Counted from the first letter of the stretch, positions 1-9,302 are shown. The stretch is 64,000 nucleotides of DNA from Palsa-147 sp963771905 (GCA_963771905.1 CAVYVI010000014.1:62001-126000); one strand, 5' to 3'. Program-made: numbers and translations. Notes: a model not told the origin generated them from the sequence alone.

Positions 1-258
1 TTCGACCACCTTCCAGGCGATCTGGTCTTCGGTAGCGAGCGGCATCTCTCCGATAAGTTCGTGGATGCGATCCTTCCAGAGATGCATTTCCTTCTTGAGT
101 ACTTCACCCACGATGACTGGATTGCAAGTGGCTCCAACGGCGCCATGATCGAGGGCGTAGTTTAGTTCCTGGAGAGATGCCGAATCATTCCAGAGACACG
201 TGGGAGTCGTCTGGGTCATTTCGTGCAAGGGGCTCTTGAATTTTACGAGTTGCTTCAT
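1..258 (-). CDS. Transaldolase-family protein, N-terminal part (runs off the window)
   Basis: Reading the minus strand from an ATG at 258 gives 86 uninterrupted codons to the window edge. The segment GAVGATCNPVIVGEVL (about residues 39-54) matches the N-terminal strand of transaldolases, where an Asn-Pro follows a Thr. A GGAGGAG ribosome site lies just upstream of the start. Transaldolase-family enzymes are cytosolic Schiff-base aldolases of the pentose phosphate pathway or specialised sugar catabolism. The catalytic Lys lies beyond the edge and cannot be checked. The gene is divergent from a LacI-type regulator and shares a 254-bp control region with it, so it is probably a regulatory target. 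Its exact substrate is unknown; a role in the nearby inositol pathway is only an inference. Confidence 0.8.
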   Translation of the reverse strand, partial: MKQLVKFKSPLHEMTQTTPTCLWNDSASLQELNYALDHGAVGATCNPVIVGEVLKKEMHLWKDRIHELIGEMPLATEDQIAWKVVE

Positions 259-409
259 CGGCTCCTCCGCCTCCTGCCCGTTCGCAGTTGCTATGTGACC
301 GAGAGATGGGACGCAGCGGTCCAACGCGAGGCAAGAAATCGAGGCCGGCGGCCAAATTTTCGCGGCCCGGGGTGAGTATACACCGAACGCTTTGCAAGAG
401 GCCGATTTC

Positions 410-424
410 CCGAAACGTTTTGGT
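410..424. promoter_or_regulatory. Putative LacI-family operator (site 1)
   Basis: CCGAAACGTTTTGGT is built around the perfect 8-bp palindrome AAACGTTT (413-420). It lies in the divergent region between the transaldolase gene and the LacI-type gene. The same 15 bases recur at 23637-23651 before the sugar-kinase gene. On the minus strand a -10-like TATACT (380-375) lies downstream of it, before the transaldolase gene. LacI-family proteins bind such CG-centred palindromes; assignment to the adjacent regulator is inference. Confidence 0.6.
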
Positions 425-512
425 TTTGGCTTTATGACGGTTTCTAGTAAGCTCCTGATTTGCAAAACATAATGACTCGGTCTTTGAAGAACGGGGCAGG
501 AGGACTCGGTTG

Positions 513-1553
513 ATGTCGAAAGCGAAACCCGTAAAGCGCCACGTTACGATTCGCGAAGTGGCGAAGGCCGCGGGAGCCTCCGTCTCGACAATTTCCGCCG
601 CCCTGAATAATTCGGATTACGTCAGCGCGGACATGCGCAGCCGAATTGACGTAGCGATCAAGACGCTGAAATATTGTCCGAACGATCTCGCTCGCGGGCT
701 TCGGCTTCAGAAAACTCACTCCATCGCGATCGTGGTTCCCGACCTGTCGAACAACTTTTACATCGAGCTCGTGCGAGGAGCAAAAGATTATTCGGCTTCA
801 GCAAGTTACACGGTACTGATCGGAGATTCTCGAGAGAGTTGGGAAGAAGAGCGCAATTATCTGGATTCGTTTCACCGGCGCCGTGTCGACGGCGTCGTGA
901 GAGTCCCCGCGATCAACGCAGGCGGGGGAAAAGCGAGAGCAGTCCTGGGGAATCTTCCGGTAGTGTACGCGGACCGTCACCCGCGCGAGCGTGACACCTA
1001 TATCGGAAGAGTGGGAGTGGACAACACCCAGGCCGCGGAAAGCGCCACATCCTACTTACTGAGCCTCGGACACCGCGACATCGGAGTGATTACAGGCGAC
1101 GCTTCGAGCGGGACATCGCTGGACAGATTGCAGGGATTTATCTCGGCGCTTCGCAGCGCGAAAATCCGCCCGGACCGGTCGATGATTCATACCGGGCACA
1201 ACGACATGGAAAGCGGGCATTTTCACGCGATGCAGCTTTTGACGCGAGGGCAACGCCCCACGGCAATTTTCTGCACCAACAACATGATGGCGCTGGGTGC
1301 GCTCGCAGCCATTCAAGAAATCGGCCTGGCGTGCCCCGAAGAAATCAGCCTTTTGGGATTCGACGATTTTTACTGGGCGACGCTGCTACGACCGAGGCTC
1401 ACTGTGGTGCGCCAGCCCGCGAGAGAGATCGGAATGATTGCGGCGAGAATCCTGATCGATCACATCGAAGGACGAGTGAGCATTCCGACGCCCGCTTTGC
1501 TCAAGACACAACTCATCGTGCGAGATTCCTGCTGTCCTCCCAAGAAAATGTAA
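513..1553 (+). CDS. LacI-family transcriptional regulator
   Basis: The protein begins with a LacI-type helix-turn-helix (about residues 10-55, with VSTISAALNN matching the recognition-helix pattern) and the hinge LARGLR. A periplasmic-binding-protein-like ligand domain follows (SIAIVVPDLSNNFY onward). At about 346 residues the length is normal for LacI/GalR regulators. The ATG at 513 is preferred over a TTG three bases upstream of it because AGGAGG (498-503) is then nine bases away. It is a cytosolic sugar- or metabolite-responsive DNA-binding protein. Five palindromes in the first 24 kb are candidate operators, including one in its own control region, suggesting autoregulation. The effector is not evident; an inositol-pathway intermediate or a hexose derivative is plausible from the neighbours. 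Confidence 0.93.
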   Translation: MSKAKPVKRHVTIREVAKAAGASVSTISAALNNSDYVSADMRSRIDVAIKTLKYCPNDLARGLRLQKTHSIAIVVPDLSNNFYIELVRGAKDYSASASYTVLIGDSRESWEEERNYLDSFHRRRVDGVVRVPAINAGGGKARAVLGNLPVVYADRHPRERDTYIGRVGVDNTQAAESATSYLLSLGHRDIGVITGDASSGTSLDRLQGFISALRSAKIRPDRSMIHTGHNDMESGHFHAMQLLTRGQRPTAIFCTNNMMALGALAAIQEIGLACPEEISLLGFDDFYWATLLRPRLTVVRQPAREIGMIAARILIDHIEGRVSIPTPALLKTQLIVRDSCCPPKKM

Positions 1554-1573
1554 GCGATATTTCCCGCGGTGCA

Positions 1574-2983
1574 TCAGTCAATTGTCGACGAGGGGCCGCC
1601 ACCTTGCCCGAGGGGCCATGATTTGACGGCTCGGGCGCGGAGGAAGTACGCACCCAATCCCAGCGCCAAAAGAATGACCGCGGTGCCAATATTCTGGCGT
1701 TGTTCCGGCGTGCACGCGACGTAGATCCACCCAACCAGAGCAACGAGTGCCGGGAGGGGATAAAGCCACATTCCGTATGGACGCTTGATTTCCTTGCGAT
1801 ACCTGCGCATGGCGAATAACGCGAAGATTTGTGGGATAAACTGAAAGACGATCTGAATGATCATCAGAGCGGAAAGCAGCCGCTCAAGCGAAAACCAACA
1901 CAGCGGGATAGCCATGGCATTGGTGGCAAGAAGCGAAACAGTTGGGAAGCGGCCCGTGGGATGGACGCGGCCGAAGACCTTAAAAAAGTTTCCTTCGGCG
2001 CCCGCGGCGTAGAGGATGCGGGAATAACCGAGGCTGCCGGTGAAAGCCCCGGCGAGCGTGGCGACGAGGATGAGGCACGTCATCACGGAAGCGGCGCGCG
2101 AGCCATACAACTTGCCGATGAATTCCGACACCACCGCGTGAGAGACCGCGGCATCTCGCCAGGGAATCGTTCCGATGATCACCACGCTCATCAAGAGGTA
2201 GAGGACGGCAACGATGAGAACCGAGAACACAATGGCCCTGGGGATATTCTTCCCGGGATTTTTAACCTCGCCTCCGAGGTACGTAACGTTGTTGTAGCCG
2301 CCGTAGTTATACATCGCGATTAAGGTGGCTCCCGCCAGTCCGTAAAAAAACGACTTGGAAAGATGAAACGCGCCAGGCGGAAAATCGAACGCCATCTTCA
2401 CGTTGATGTGAATGAGGCCGGACACGATTACCCAAAACATCGCAGCCAAGACCACGGCCAGCATGATGACTGAGTAGCGGCCCACGTCTTTGACGGGACG
2501 ATACAGTAGGAAAGTGATGAGCACACAAACAGCGCCAGCGAGGGTGCCGACGCCGGCGTGGCCCATTCCGGGAAGAAAATAATGGGAGTATTCGGCGAAG
2601 CCGACGCAGGCCGCCGAAATAGACAACGGAGCGACGAAGATTGTTTCCCACAAAAAGAGGAAAGAGAAAAGATGACCCCAGGTGCGCGCGTTAAAGGCCT
2701 CGCGGAAATAAATATACGCCCCGCCCGCTCCCGGCATCGCCGCGCCCAGCTCGGCGTAAACCATTCCATCGCAGACGGAAAACAATGCACCGAGAAACCA
2801 GCCGAGCACAGCCTGCGGCCCGCCCATCGCGGAAAGGATCACTCCGATGGTGATGAACGGGCCGACGCCAATCATCCCCAGCATGTTGACGGCGACGGAT
2901 TGAAGCAAGCCCATGCCGCGAACAAGTTTTTCGGAAGGACCGGCGATCTCGGCGGGAAGATGCGGCGAAATGTTTTCGGCCAA
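1574..2983 (-). CDS. APC-superfamily amino-acid/polyamine-type permease
   Basis: The product is a polytopic membrane protein of about 469 residues with roughly twelve hydrophobic segments. The first (SVAVNMLGMIGVGPFITIGV) carries the Gly-rich kink typical of APC helix 1. The family imports amino acids, polyamines or related organic cations by ion coupling; this member's substrate cannot be read from sequence. The frame is open up to 3145, but the TTG at 2983 behind GGGACG is preferred because the upstream part is Arg/Pro-rich, unlike a permease N-terminus, and would overlap a LacI-type operator at 3074-3087. The gene is convergent with the LacI gene, its stop lying 20 bp beyond the regulator's, and is divergent from the creatininase-family gene. 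Confidence 0.85.
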   Translation of the reverse strand: MAENISPHLPAEIAGPSEKLVRGMGLLQSVAVNMLGMIGVGPFITIGVILSAMGGPQAVLGWFLGALFSVCDGMVYAELGAAMPGAGGAYIYFREAFNARTWGHLFSFLFLWETIFVAPLSISAACVGFAEYSHYFLPGMGHAGVGTLAGAVCVLITFLLYRPVKDVGRYSVIMLAVVLAAMFWVIVSGLIHINVKMAFDFPPGAFHLSKSFFYGLAGATLIAMYNYGGYNNVTYLGGEVKNPGKNIPRAIVFSVLIVAVLYLLMSVVIIGTIPWRDAAVSHAVVSEFIGKLYGSRAASVMTCLILVATLAGAFTGSLGYSRILYAAGAEGNFFKVFGRVHPTGRFPTVSLLATNAMAIPLCWFSLERLLSALMIIQIVFQFIPQIFALFAMRRYRKEIKRPYGMWLYPLPALVALVGWIYVACTPEQRQNIGTAVILLALGLGAYFLRARAVKSWPLGQGGGPSSTID

Positions 2984-3073
2984 GTCAGGCGTCCCGGAAA
3001 AATCTGAATCGAATATCGAGCGGGGACTATAGCAGCGGGGCCGGGCACGGGCAAGGCAAGAAGTGGGTCCATA

Positions 3074-3087
3074 CTGAAACGTTTCGG
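3074..3087. promoter_or_regulatory. Putative LacI-family operator (site 2)
   Basis: CTGAAACGTTTCGG contains the perfect 10-bp palindrome GAAACGTTTC (3076-3085), the same core as site 1. It lies between the permease (start about 2983, minus) and the creatininase-family gene (start 3214, plus), so either or both could be controlled. No footprint or expression evidence is available. Confidence 0.55.
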
Positions 3088-3213
3088 CATGACGTGGGCT
3101 TCGCCACGTTTGGGACGTGACGGGGGACTTTCGGTGAGTTCGCAAAGAAATTGGGCGTGGACAAGCCGCAAGATCGTAGGCTAACCTGCGAGCGATTTTG
3201 CGAGTGAGGGCAA

Positions 3214-4032
3214 ATGGCGCAGATTTCGAGAAGGGATGTCCTGCTGGCAGGTTTGGCTCTCCCGGGAATCGCTAGCGCAGTCAGCCGGGACACTCCCGGC
3301 GACGATGCCTCTTTGAAGCCGAAACGATTCGAGGAAATCGGGGGATTCGAAGCGGCCGAAGTCGTGTCCAGTCATCCGCTTGCCCTATTGCCGTTGGGAA
3401 GCCTGGAGTTTCACGGGCCGCGCAATCCGCTGGGCGTAGATTCGATCATCATTTCAGGAATTGCGGAACATGTGAGTGCGCGGACCGACGCAGTGCTGTT
3501 TCCGACAATCAAATTCACGCAATATCCGGCGCACACGGCGCATTTTCAAGGGGCGGTCTCGATACGACCAGAAGTGATGACGATGTATTACGCGGACGTC
3601 TTGCGCAATATTCTGCATATCGATTTTCGAAAGATCTTCATCCTCAATGGTCACGACGGCAATATCGGACCGGGCCGCGGGGCAATCGCTCAGGTGGCCG
3701 ATGAAGTGAAAGATTCCGCGATGATGTTTGTGAGTTGGTGGGAATTTCTTCCCGGCGAAATGATGAAGACCTTAGGCATGTTTCATCAGGCCAATGGAGG
3801 TCACGGCCATGGCGGGCCTCTCGAAACTTCCGCGGTTGCCGCGTTCCGCCCGAATCTGATTCATCTCGATAAGGCTCGCGATCTTCCCGAACCGCCCGAT
3901 CTGTCTGGCGGGCCGCCTTATTTTCTGCAGAAGTCCACGGCAACCGACTGGCCGGGGTATTCTGGGCACGTAAGCGAAGCGTCCGCAGAAAAGAGAAAAA
4001 ACTGGTTCAGATCAGCGAAGACGGAATCGTAA
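3214..4032 (+). CDS. Creatininase-family amidohydrolase with Tat-like signal
   Basis: The protein opens with SRRDVLLAGLALPG, a twin-arginine-like export signal. It then shows the creatininase-family metal site: E65-x-H67 (SLEFHGPR), D76 and H147 (LNGHDGN), followed by GGHGHGGPLETS (195-206, with E204). Family members are metal-dependent amide or C-C hydrolases, among them creatininase and the IolN-type hydrolase described for Thermotoga inositol catabolism. Given the iol genes downstream, an inositol-derived substrate is an attractive inference, although a periplasmic location would be unusual. The start has GAGGG five bases upstream. The C-terminus ends abruptly after an A6 run; a well-formed helix-like tail continues in the -1 frame to 4082 (separate entry). 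Confidence 0.85.
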   Translation: MAQISRRDVLLAGLALPGIASAVSRDTPGDDASLKPKRFEEIGGFEAAEVVSSHPLALLPLGSLEFHGPRNPLGVDSIIISGIAEHVSARTDAVLFPTIKFTQYPAHTAHFQGAVSIRPEVMTMYYADVLRNILHIDFRKIFILNGHDGNIGPGRGAIAQVADEVKDSAMMFVSWWEFLPGEMMKTLGMFHQANGGHGHGGPLETSAVAAFRPNLIHLDKARDLPEPPDLSGGPPYFLQKSTATDWPGYSGHVSEASAEKRKNWFRSAKTES

Positions 4033-4082
4033 AGCTCATCGAAAACTGGTTGAAACACGAAGAAGCGCCCGGAAGTTGGTAG
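3994..4082 (+). other. Out-of-frame C-terminal tail and A AAA AAC slippery site of the creatininase-family gene
   Basis: The zero-frame codons aga-aaa-aac (3994-4002) form the canonical -1 slippery heptamer A_AAA_AAC. Slipping back one base gives 26 further codons (LVQISEDGIVKLIENWLK and onward) ending at TAG 4080-4082. This amphipathic helix looks more like a natural creatininase-family C-terminus than the zero-frame end. The cause may be a lost A in the homopolymer (mutation or sequencing error) or programmed -1 frameshifting; the sequence alone cannot decide. Confidence 0.6.
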
Positions 4083-4167
4083 ACAGGTAGAGATTTAGAA
4101 CCTGCGGTTTCCTTGCCGTGCGGAATTCCGCGACGCTGGTTTACAGTTCAGGGAATAAGAGGCAACC

Positions 4168-6069
4168 GTGACGACGTGTGGGCACTCGAGACGTTCTCTC
4201 CTGGTTGCTGTCGCTTTCTTTCTCTGCTGTTTCCCACTCGCCCTCGGCGCACGGCAGAATCAATCTTCACCTCAAAAGCATTCGCCTCAACCCTCTGGAC
4301 CGCTCTCGCAAGCGCAATCTGCACTTGCGCACGGAAATCCTGAGGATGCAATTCGGATTCTCTCCGATTACCTCCAAACTTGGCCCGCGGACTCGACCGC
4401 ACGGACCATGCTCGGACAAGCGTACGCCGGCACAGGGCGGAACGACCTCGCCGTCGACGCGTTCAACACCGTCTTGCAAGCTTTGCCTGACGACTACATC
4501 GCCCTGACGGCGCTCGGCGAGATCTATGAAGGCGAAGGCCAGCCCGAAAAGGCTGAGCCATTTCTGGCCCATGCCGCAACAGCTAGCCGGGGCAACCCGC
4601 ATATTCGAACCGAGTGGGCCATCGTTCTCGTGCACCTCCGTAAGTACACGGAAGCTCAAAGCGCATTGGCAGGCCTATCACTACCGAGTGACCGTGAAGA
4701 GCGCATCGGGTTCTACCGGCTCAAGGCTTCCGTGGCGCTGGGTCTGGGAAATCCGTCGACCGCCGCTTCCGAAATGGAGAAGGCTCTGGCCTTGAAGCCG
4801 GCGGACCCTGGGATCGCCATGGCGACGGCCGTGGCGCAAATGCAATCGAAAAATTGGCGGCGCGCGGCAGGTTTGACCGAGCCTCTATTTTCCCGCACCC
4901 ACGATCCCCAAGTCGGCCTCGTTTGTCTGGAAGCGGAATTGGAAACGCACGCCGATTTTCATCAAACTCTGGAACTGCTGCGCGCGACGCAGCTGGCATC
5001 CTCGGAAGAGTTGGCCTTTCACCAGCGTCTGGCGCAGCTCCTGATCTCTCACGAAAAATATTCCGAGGCCATTGAAGAGCTGAAGAGCGCGGCGGATCTC
5101 GATCCGCAGCGCGCCGACTTGCAGTTCGATCTGGCTCTCGCGCAATTTCGAGCGGGCCGCTCCGACGATGCCTTGGCCAGCGCGGAAAAGTGTAAGGAGC
5201 TTGGCGACAACGCCGATCTCGAGGACCTGCTCGGCGACATTCAGGAGGCGCGCGGGGACAGCCTCTCGGCGGTGAAGAGTTATCAGGCCGCCGTGGCGCT
5301 GGCGCCGAACGATGAAAAGTATAGTCTCTCGCTCGCTGTGGAGTTGATGCGGCACAGCAGTTTCGAACCCGCGCGAGTCGCTCTCAAACAAGCCGAGGAG
5401 TTGCAGCCGGAATCCTGGCGAATCGAATTGGCACTGGGCATGGTTGAATATCTTGGAGGAACTGACCAGGAAGCCACAAAATATCTGCTGCATGCGGCCG
5501 CGCTCGCGCCGGAACCCGAGGCTGCGTTGCAATATTTGGGAGACATTCAGATGGACCGGGCGTCTGCCCCCGATCCTGCGGCGATGGCGAAGTTGTGTGC
5601 GTACGCGGACGGCCAACCAAAAGACGGCCACATGCAGTTCTACTGCGGCGCTGTGATGTTTCGCCGAGATTACGTCACTGGCGACAAAACGCACGCCGAC
5701 GAGATTCTACGTCGCTTGCACGCCTCAGCTGCTCTTCTCCCAAAAGACGCCGCGCCGCATTGCCAGTTGGGCAAAGCGTATCGATGGCTGGAGCGCTGGC
5801 AAGATGCGCTCGGCGAATCCGAAATCTGTGCGCGCATGGACCCGAGCTCCGCGGACGCGCATTACCGTCTGGCCCAAATTTATGAGCACGTGGGGCAACC
5901 GGAGAAGCAGCGGAAGGAAATAAAACTCTACGAAGCCGCCTCAACGCGCGTCGCGGATGAGAATGCGCGACGCGTAGCAACGATGAAAACGTTCCTCTAC
6001 ACGATGCAGAAGGACGAGCAAGGCCAGAAGGAACCCCCGGAACAGAAGGAAACGCCGGACCATCGGTGA
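4168..6069 (+). CDS. Secreted tetratricopeptide-repeat (TPR) protein
   Basis: The 633-residue product starts with a Sec-type signal (LLVAVAFFLCCFPLALGA, about residues 11-28) and then consists almost entirely of degenerate TPR helices: ALAHGNPEDAIRILSDYL, LGQAYAGTGRNDLAVDAF, LGEIYEGEGQPEKAEPFL, and again near the C-terminus LGKAYRWLERWQDALGES. Such arrays are protein-protein interaction scaffolds, probably periplasmic here. The GTG start at 4168 is supported by AAGAGG five bases upstream. The C-terminus is rich in Lys, Glu and Gln. The gene stands alone on the plus strand and is convergent with the PIG-L gene; a strong hairpin covers its stop. No specific partner can be named. Confidence 0.85.
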   Translation: MTTCGHSRRSLLVAVAFFLCCFPLALGARQNQSSPQKHSPQPSGPLSQAQSALAHGNPEDAIRILSDYLQTWPADSTARTMLGQAYAGTGRNDLAVDAFNTVLQALPDDYIALTALGEIYEGEGQPEKAEPFLAHAATASRGNPHIRTEWAIVLVHLRKYTEAQSALAGLSLPSDREERIGFYRLKASVALGLGNPSTAASEMEKALALKPADPGIAMATAVAQMQSKNWRRAAGLTEPLFSRTHDPQVGLVCLEAELETHADFHQTLELLRATQLASSEELAFHQRLAQLLISHEKYSEAIEELKSAADLDPQRADLQFDLALAQFRAGRSDDALASAEKCKELGDNADLEDLLGDIQEARGDSLSAVKSYQAAVALAPNDEKYSLSLAVELMRHSSFEPARVALKQAEELQPESWRIELALGMVEYLGGTDQEATKYLLHAAALAPEPEAALQYLGDIQMDRASAPDPAAMAKLCAYADGQPKDGHMQFYCGAVMFRRDYVTGDKTHADEILRRLHASAALLPKDAAPHCQLGKAYRWLERWQDALGESEICARMDPSSADAHYRLAQIYEHVGQPEKQRKEIKLYEAASTRVADENARRVATMKTFLYTMQKDEQGQKEPPEQKETPDHR

Positions 6070-6083
6070 GAATGGTCCGGCGT
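6052..6083. terminator. Hairpin over the TPR stop codon, likely bidirectional terminator
   Basis: A perfect 12-bp stem, ACGCCGGACCAT (6052-6063) with ATGGTCCGGCGT (6072-6083), has an 8-base loop that contains the TGA stop. It sits between two convergent genes. No T tract follows on either side, so termination may be Rho-assisted, or the hairpin may protect mRNA ends. Confidence 0.5.
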
Positions 6084-6112
6084 CGGACGGCTCGGCTGTC
6101 TACTTCTCGAAA

Positions 6113-8986
6113 TCAGCGAGTGGACTTCGCCGCGGGCTTGGCGTGAGCGCTCGCGGGTCGAGATTTCATCAGCTCAGGATTTTTCCCCAAGCTGACCATG
6201 TTGGCGAAAATGCGATACGCGCCGGGCACGCCGTCAGGCATCTGGCGGTAGAAGGCGTAGGCGTTATAGATGTAAATGCCCTTGCCGTATTTTGCGTAAA
6301 CTAGGCCGCCTTCTTGCGGAGCCTGGCCAGGGTCGTGCGTTTCCAGCAGCGGGACATACTGCGGGTCCCAGCTCTCAAGGAATTTCGAGCCGCGCTCTTC
6401 CACCCAATTTTCAAAATCCTTCGTGGTGATTTTGTTGGGCCAGGTGAAAACGGGATTTGTCGGCGCCAGGATTTCGACCTTGGAATTTTCGTCGGTAACT
6501 TCCTGCGGGTTGGAACCCATCTTGTAGGGATATGGACCGTAGTCGTGGTCGTACTCCGGTGTGTTGTACTGGACGATGACCACGCCGCCGTTCTTCACGT
6601 AGTCGAGGATGCGATCGTTGTGAGCTATGAGATCCTCGCGCACGGCATAGGTGCGCACGCCGAGAATGATGGCGTTGAATTTGGAGAGATTTCCACTGGC
6701 GAGATCTTCGGGCGTGAGGAAATGGACGTTGATGCCGAGATTGACGAGAGATTGAGGCATGTCGTCGCCGGCACCGACGATGTAACCGATATTCAGGCCC
6801 GGAGCGACTTTTACGTCAACGCCGGTGGTGCGGTAGGTGGAAGCGCGATAGAGATTGTAGGGACGCAAACCGGGATAGCCGATCGTGTGATACCCCTCTT
6901 TATAATCGTGGCCGTCGTAGGTGGCGACGGCCGTAATTGCATACGCCCTCTCCATGAGGCTGGCCGGCGTGACGTGGAAGTTGAGGGATTGATCGTCGCC
7001 GTCCCTCGAGGTCGAGAATTCTTCCTGCTGCGCCTTCCAGCCTTCCGGCAAGTCGAGTTTTACCGTGCCCTTCGCGGGACCTTTTACGTTGCTGTGAATG
7101 TTGACGGCCACTTCGAAGGACTTGGAGTCGAGGGGAACGATTCCTGCCTGCGGCGAGATGGAAACGGAAATGGCCGGGGCGACGATTAGAGGCTCAAGCA
7201 CCGTTCCCACACCGGTGATGTGTTGAACGGATTGGACGACTTGGGCCTGATCGAATGGAACGTCGTCGAAAACGAAATGTACTCGGGCCGAAAGCGGATA
7301 CGGAGCCAGAGGCAGACTGAGATCTTTTGGCACATTGATGTCGTAGTAGGACTGCTCGATGTTTGGACGCGTGAAATAGGGGCGCGTGAAACTCGCGTCG
7401 GAAGCAGCGTGAACTGTGAATCGCAGATCGGCGGACTGATTGCCCTTGAGAGTGCCGCCCGTTTGGGTTGAGGGATCGATGGACCATTGTTCGCCCGACG
7501 GAGATTCGAGGACGGCGCTCTGAATTTGTACGGGAAGGTTGGTTGGATTCGTCGCGTGAATATTGACCCAGAATTCCTGGCCGCGGATGGCGACCTGGAA
7601 GGTTGGCTGATTTCTGAAGAAGCGCGCGAAAGGCCCGGTCGGCGCTTTTTCAGGAACCAGCGTCGCAAGAACCGAAATGCCGAGGGATTCGGCGAGCGCA
7701 TTTTCGAACTGCGCTTGCTTCACTTTTAGTTCGTGAGTTACGTCGTACTTCGAATCGGCGGTCAGATCGCTGGCGGTGACTTTTTCGATCAGCGCGTTCG
7801 TTTCCTTGAGGCCTGAGGCGATCGTGGAAGCAATCGCCTCCGGATGCTGGGCCGAAAAATCATTCATCGCTTTTTCGACGAGAGAATTGATTTGAGACAA
7901 GCCATCCTTAAGGAACGCGGAATCGCCGCCCTGCGCGAGGCTCGCGATGCCCGCTAGTGAAATGTCGATGCCATCAAAAACAGTCGACTCTTTCTCTGGA
8001 ACGGAGACGAGTGACGCAAACCGGTGATACGGAGTCATCTCTGCTTCTGCCGGCGGCAACGCGGTGCCGCCGTTCTGAGATTTCTGGTTCCCGAGTCCCA
8101 AACGGGCGACCTGCACGTAAGTTAACCCGAGGAGCGGCTCGTAATCGCCTTCCGGTATTTCGACGGAGGCGGAAAGCGCGCCTTTAATGACAGTGCCGTT
8201 GATGTAATTGCGAAATTCCGCAGGGTAATACTTTCCGTCCGCATAGTCATAAATCCCCTTATCGGTGACGGGGGAGAAAGGTACTAGCGCATAATCTTTG
8301 AGCGGCTTCCAGGGACGCAGCCCCTCTTTGATCTGCTCGGGAAACATGGTCGGGTCTCCCGCCGCCTTGAAAGCTTCCTGCGCCATTTGGCCGGAAACTT
8401 GGTGATGCCCGTGGCCGTCGGTTCGGCCTCCGACAAAAACAGAAGTAATGACGAGAGGACGGGTCATGCGTACGACACGGACAACATCGGAAAGGGTTTG
8501 ATCGTGCCCCCACTTCTCAAACGCCTCTTCTTTTGTCTTGGAAAAACCGTAGTCGCACATTCGCGTGAAGAATTGCTGCACTCCGTAATAGCGATCGGCT
8601 GCGAGCAATTCCTCGGTGCGGACCAGGCCGAGTGCGTCGAAGTAATCCGAAGACATGACGTTCGCGCCGCCTTCGCCGCGATTGAGCGTCAAAAGAGCGG
8701 CTCGCGCGCCTTGCCCGCGCGATTCATAGGTCAACATTCCTCCGTCTTCGTCGTCGGGATGCGCCACGACCATGATCAAACTGGAACGCGTGTGGAGTTT
8801 CAGAAGGCTCTGCCAGAGTGCGGCCGCACCTCGGTCAAAATCCAGCGCCTGCGCGGCCACAATCGGCTTCGAACCGGCCGCGGTGGGAGATTGAGCGATC
8901 ACCGGACCCGATCGAAAAAGAAAAGGAAGTGCGCAAACGATTACTGCGAAAATTACGGGAAGAATCTTGCCGGAGCGTGATGCCAT
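6113..8986 (-). CDS. Large exported PIG-L family deacetylase with C-terminal amidotransferase-like domain
   Basis: The 957-residue protein has an N-terminal signal/anchor (about residues 8-31). A PIG-L (LmbE-like) zinc deacetylase domain follows, with the metal motif AHPDDE at 75-80 and a later His cluster (GHGHH). The middle holds beta-rich, immunoglobulin-like segments resembling NPCBM/NEW3-type modules. The C-terminal third (VDVKVAPGLNIGYIVGAGDD to the end) resembles ThuA/class-I glutamine-amidotransferase-like folds. PIG-L enzymes remove acetyl groups from N-acetylglucosaminyl compounds; a role in extracellular glycan or glycoconjugate turnover is inferred. An AAGGAG ribosome site precedes the ATG. 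It is divergent from the Oar-like receptor gene across about 790 bp. The domain calls outside PIG-L are tentative. Confidence 0.85.
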   Translation of the reverse strand: MASRSGKILPVIFAVIVCALPFLFRSGPVIAQSPTAAGSKPIVAAQALDFDRGAAALWQSLLKLHTRSSLIMVVAHPDDEDGGMLTYESRGQGARAALLTLNRGEGGANVMSSDYFDALGLVRTEELLAADRYYGVQQFFTRMCDYGFSKTKEEAFEKWGHDQTLSDVVRVVRMTRPLVITSVFVGGRTDGHGHHQVSGQMAQEAFKAAGDPTMFPEQIKEGLRPWKPLKDYALVPFSPVTDKGIYDYADGKYYPAEFRNYINGTVIKGALSASVEIPEGDYEPLLGLTYVQVARLGLGNQKSQNGGTALPPAEAEMTPYHRFASLVSVPEKESTVFDGIDISLAGIASLAQGGDSAFLKDGLSQINSLVEKAMNDFSAQHPEAIASTIASGLKETNALIEKVTASDLTADSKYDVTHELKVKQAQFENALAESLGISVLATLVPEKAPTGPFARFFRNQPTFQVAIRGQEFWVNIHATNPTNLPVQIQSAVLESPSGEQWSIDPSTQTGGTLKGNQSADLRFTVHAASDASFTRPYFTRPNIEQSYYDINVPKDLSLPLAPYPLSARVHFVFDDVPFDQAQVVQSVQHITGVGTVLEPLIVAPAISVSISPQAGIVPLDSKSFEVAVNIHSNVKGPAKGTVKLDLPEGWKAQQEEFSTSRDGDDQSLNFHVTPASLMERAYAITAVATYDGHDYKEGYHTIGYPGLRPYNLYRASTYRTTGVDVKVAPGLNIGYIVGAGDDMPQSLVNLGINVHFLTPEDLASGNLSKFNAIILGVRTYAVREDLIAHNDRILDYVKNGGVVIVQYNTPEYDHDYGPYPYKMGSNPQEVTDENSKVEILAPTNPVFTWPNKITTKDFENWVEERGSKFLESWDPQYVPLLETHDPGQAPQEGGLVYAKYGKGIYIYNAYAFYRQMPDGVPGAYRIFANMVSLGKNPELMKSRPASAHAKPAAKSTR

Positions 8987-9302
8987 TCTTTCTCCTTTGC
9001 GTGTTCCGGGATATCTATTGAAATATTCCAGAAGTTCGGGATGCGCATATCACCACGGATTGCTTCCGAATGCGTGCCGGCCCTATCGTTTCGACTGAAA
9101 GTATATTCCGATGCTCAACCGGAGAACTTTCTTCGAGCCGCAAGGCACGTGTCGTAAGCGCTGCGGATACGGCTTTGAGGTCGCTGTGTGCGAAGTGCGA
9201 GGCGATTCGAATTCGTGCAACTGTTGCGGCGGTTGGCATCCAGCCTCCGTATTTTCATTCGGAGTAACGGCATTGTACGTCCGCGAAGAGCGTTGTCAAT
9301 AC

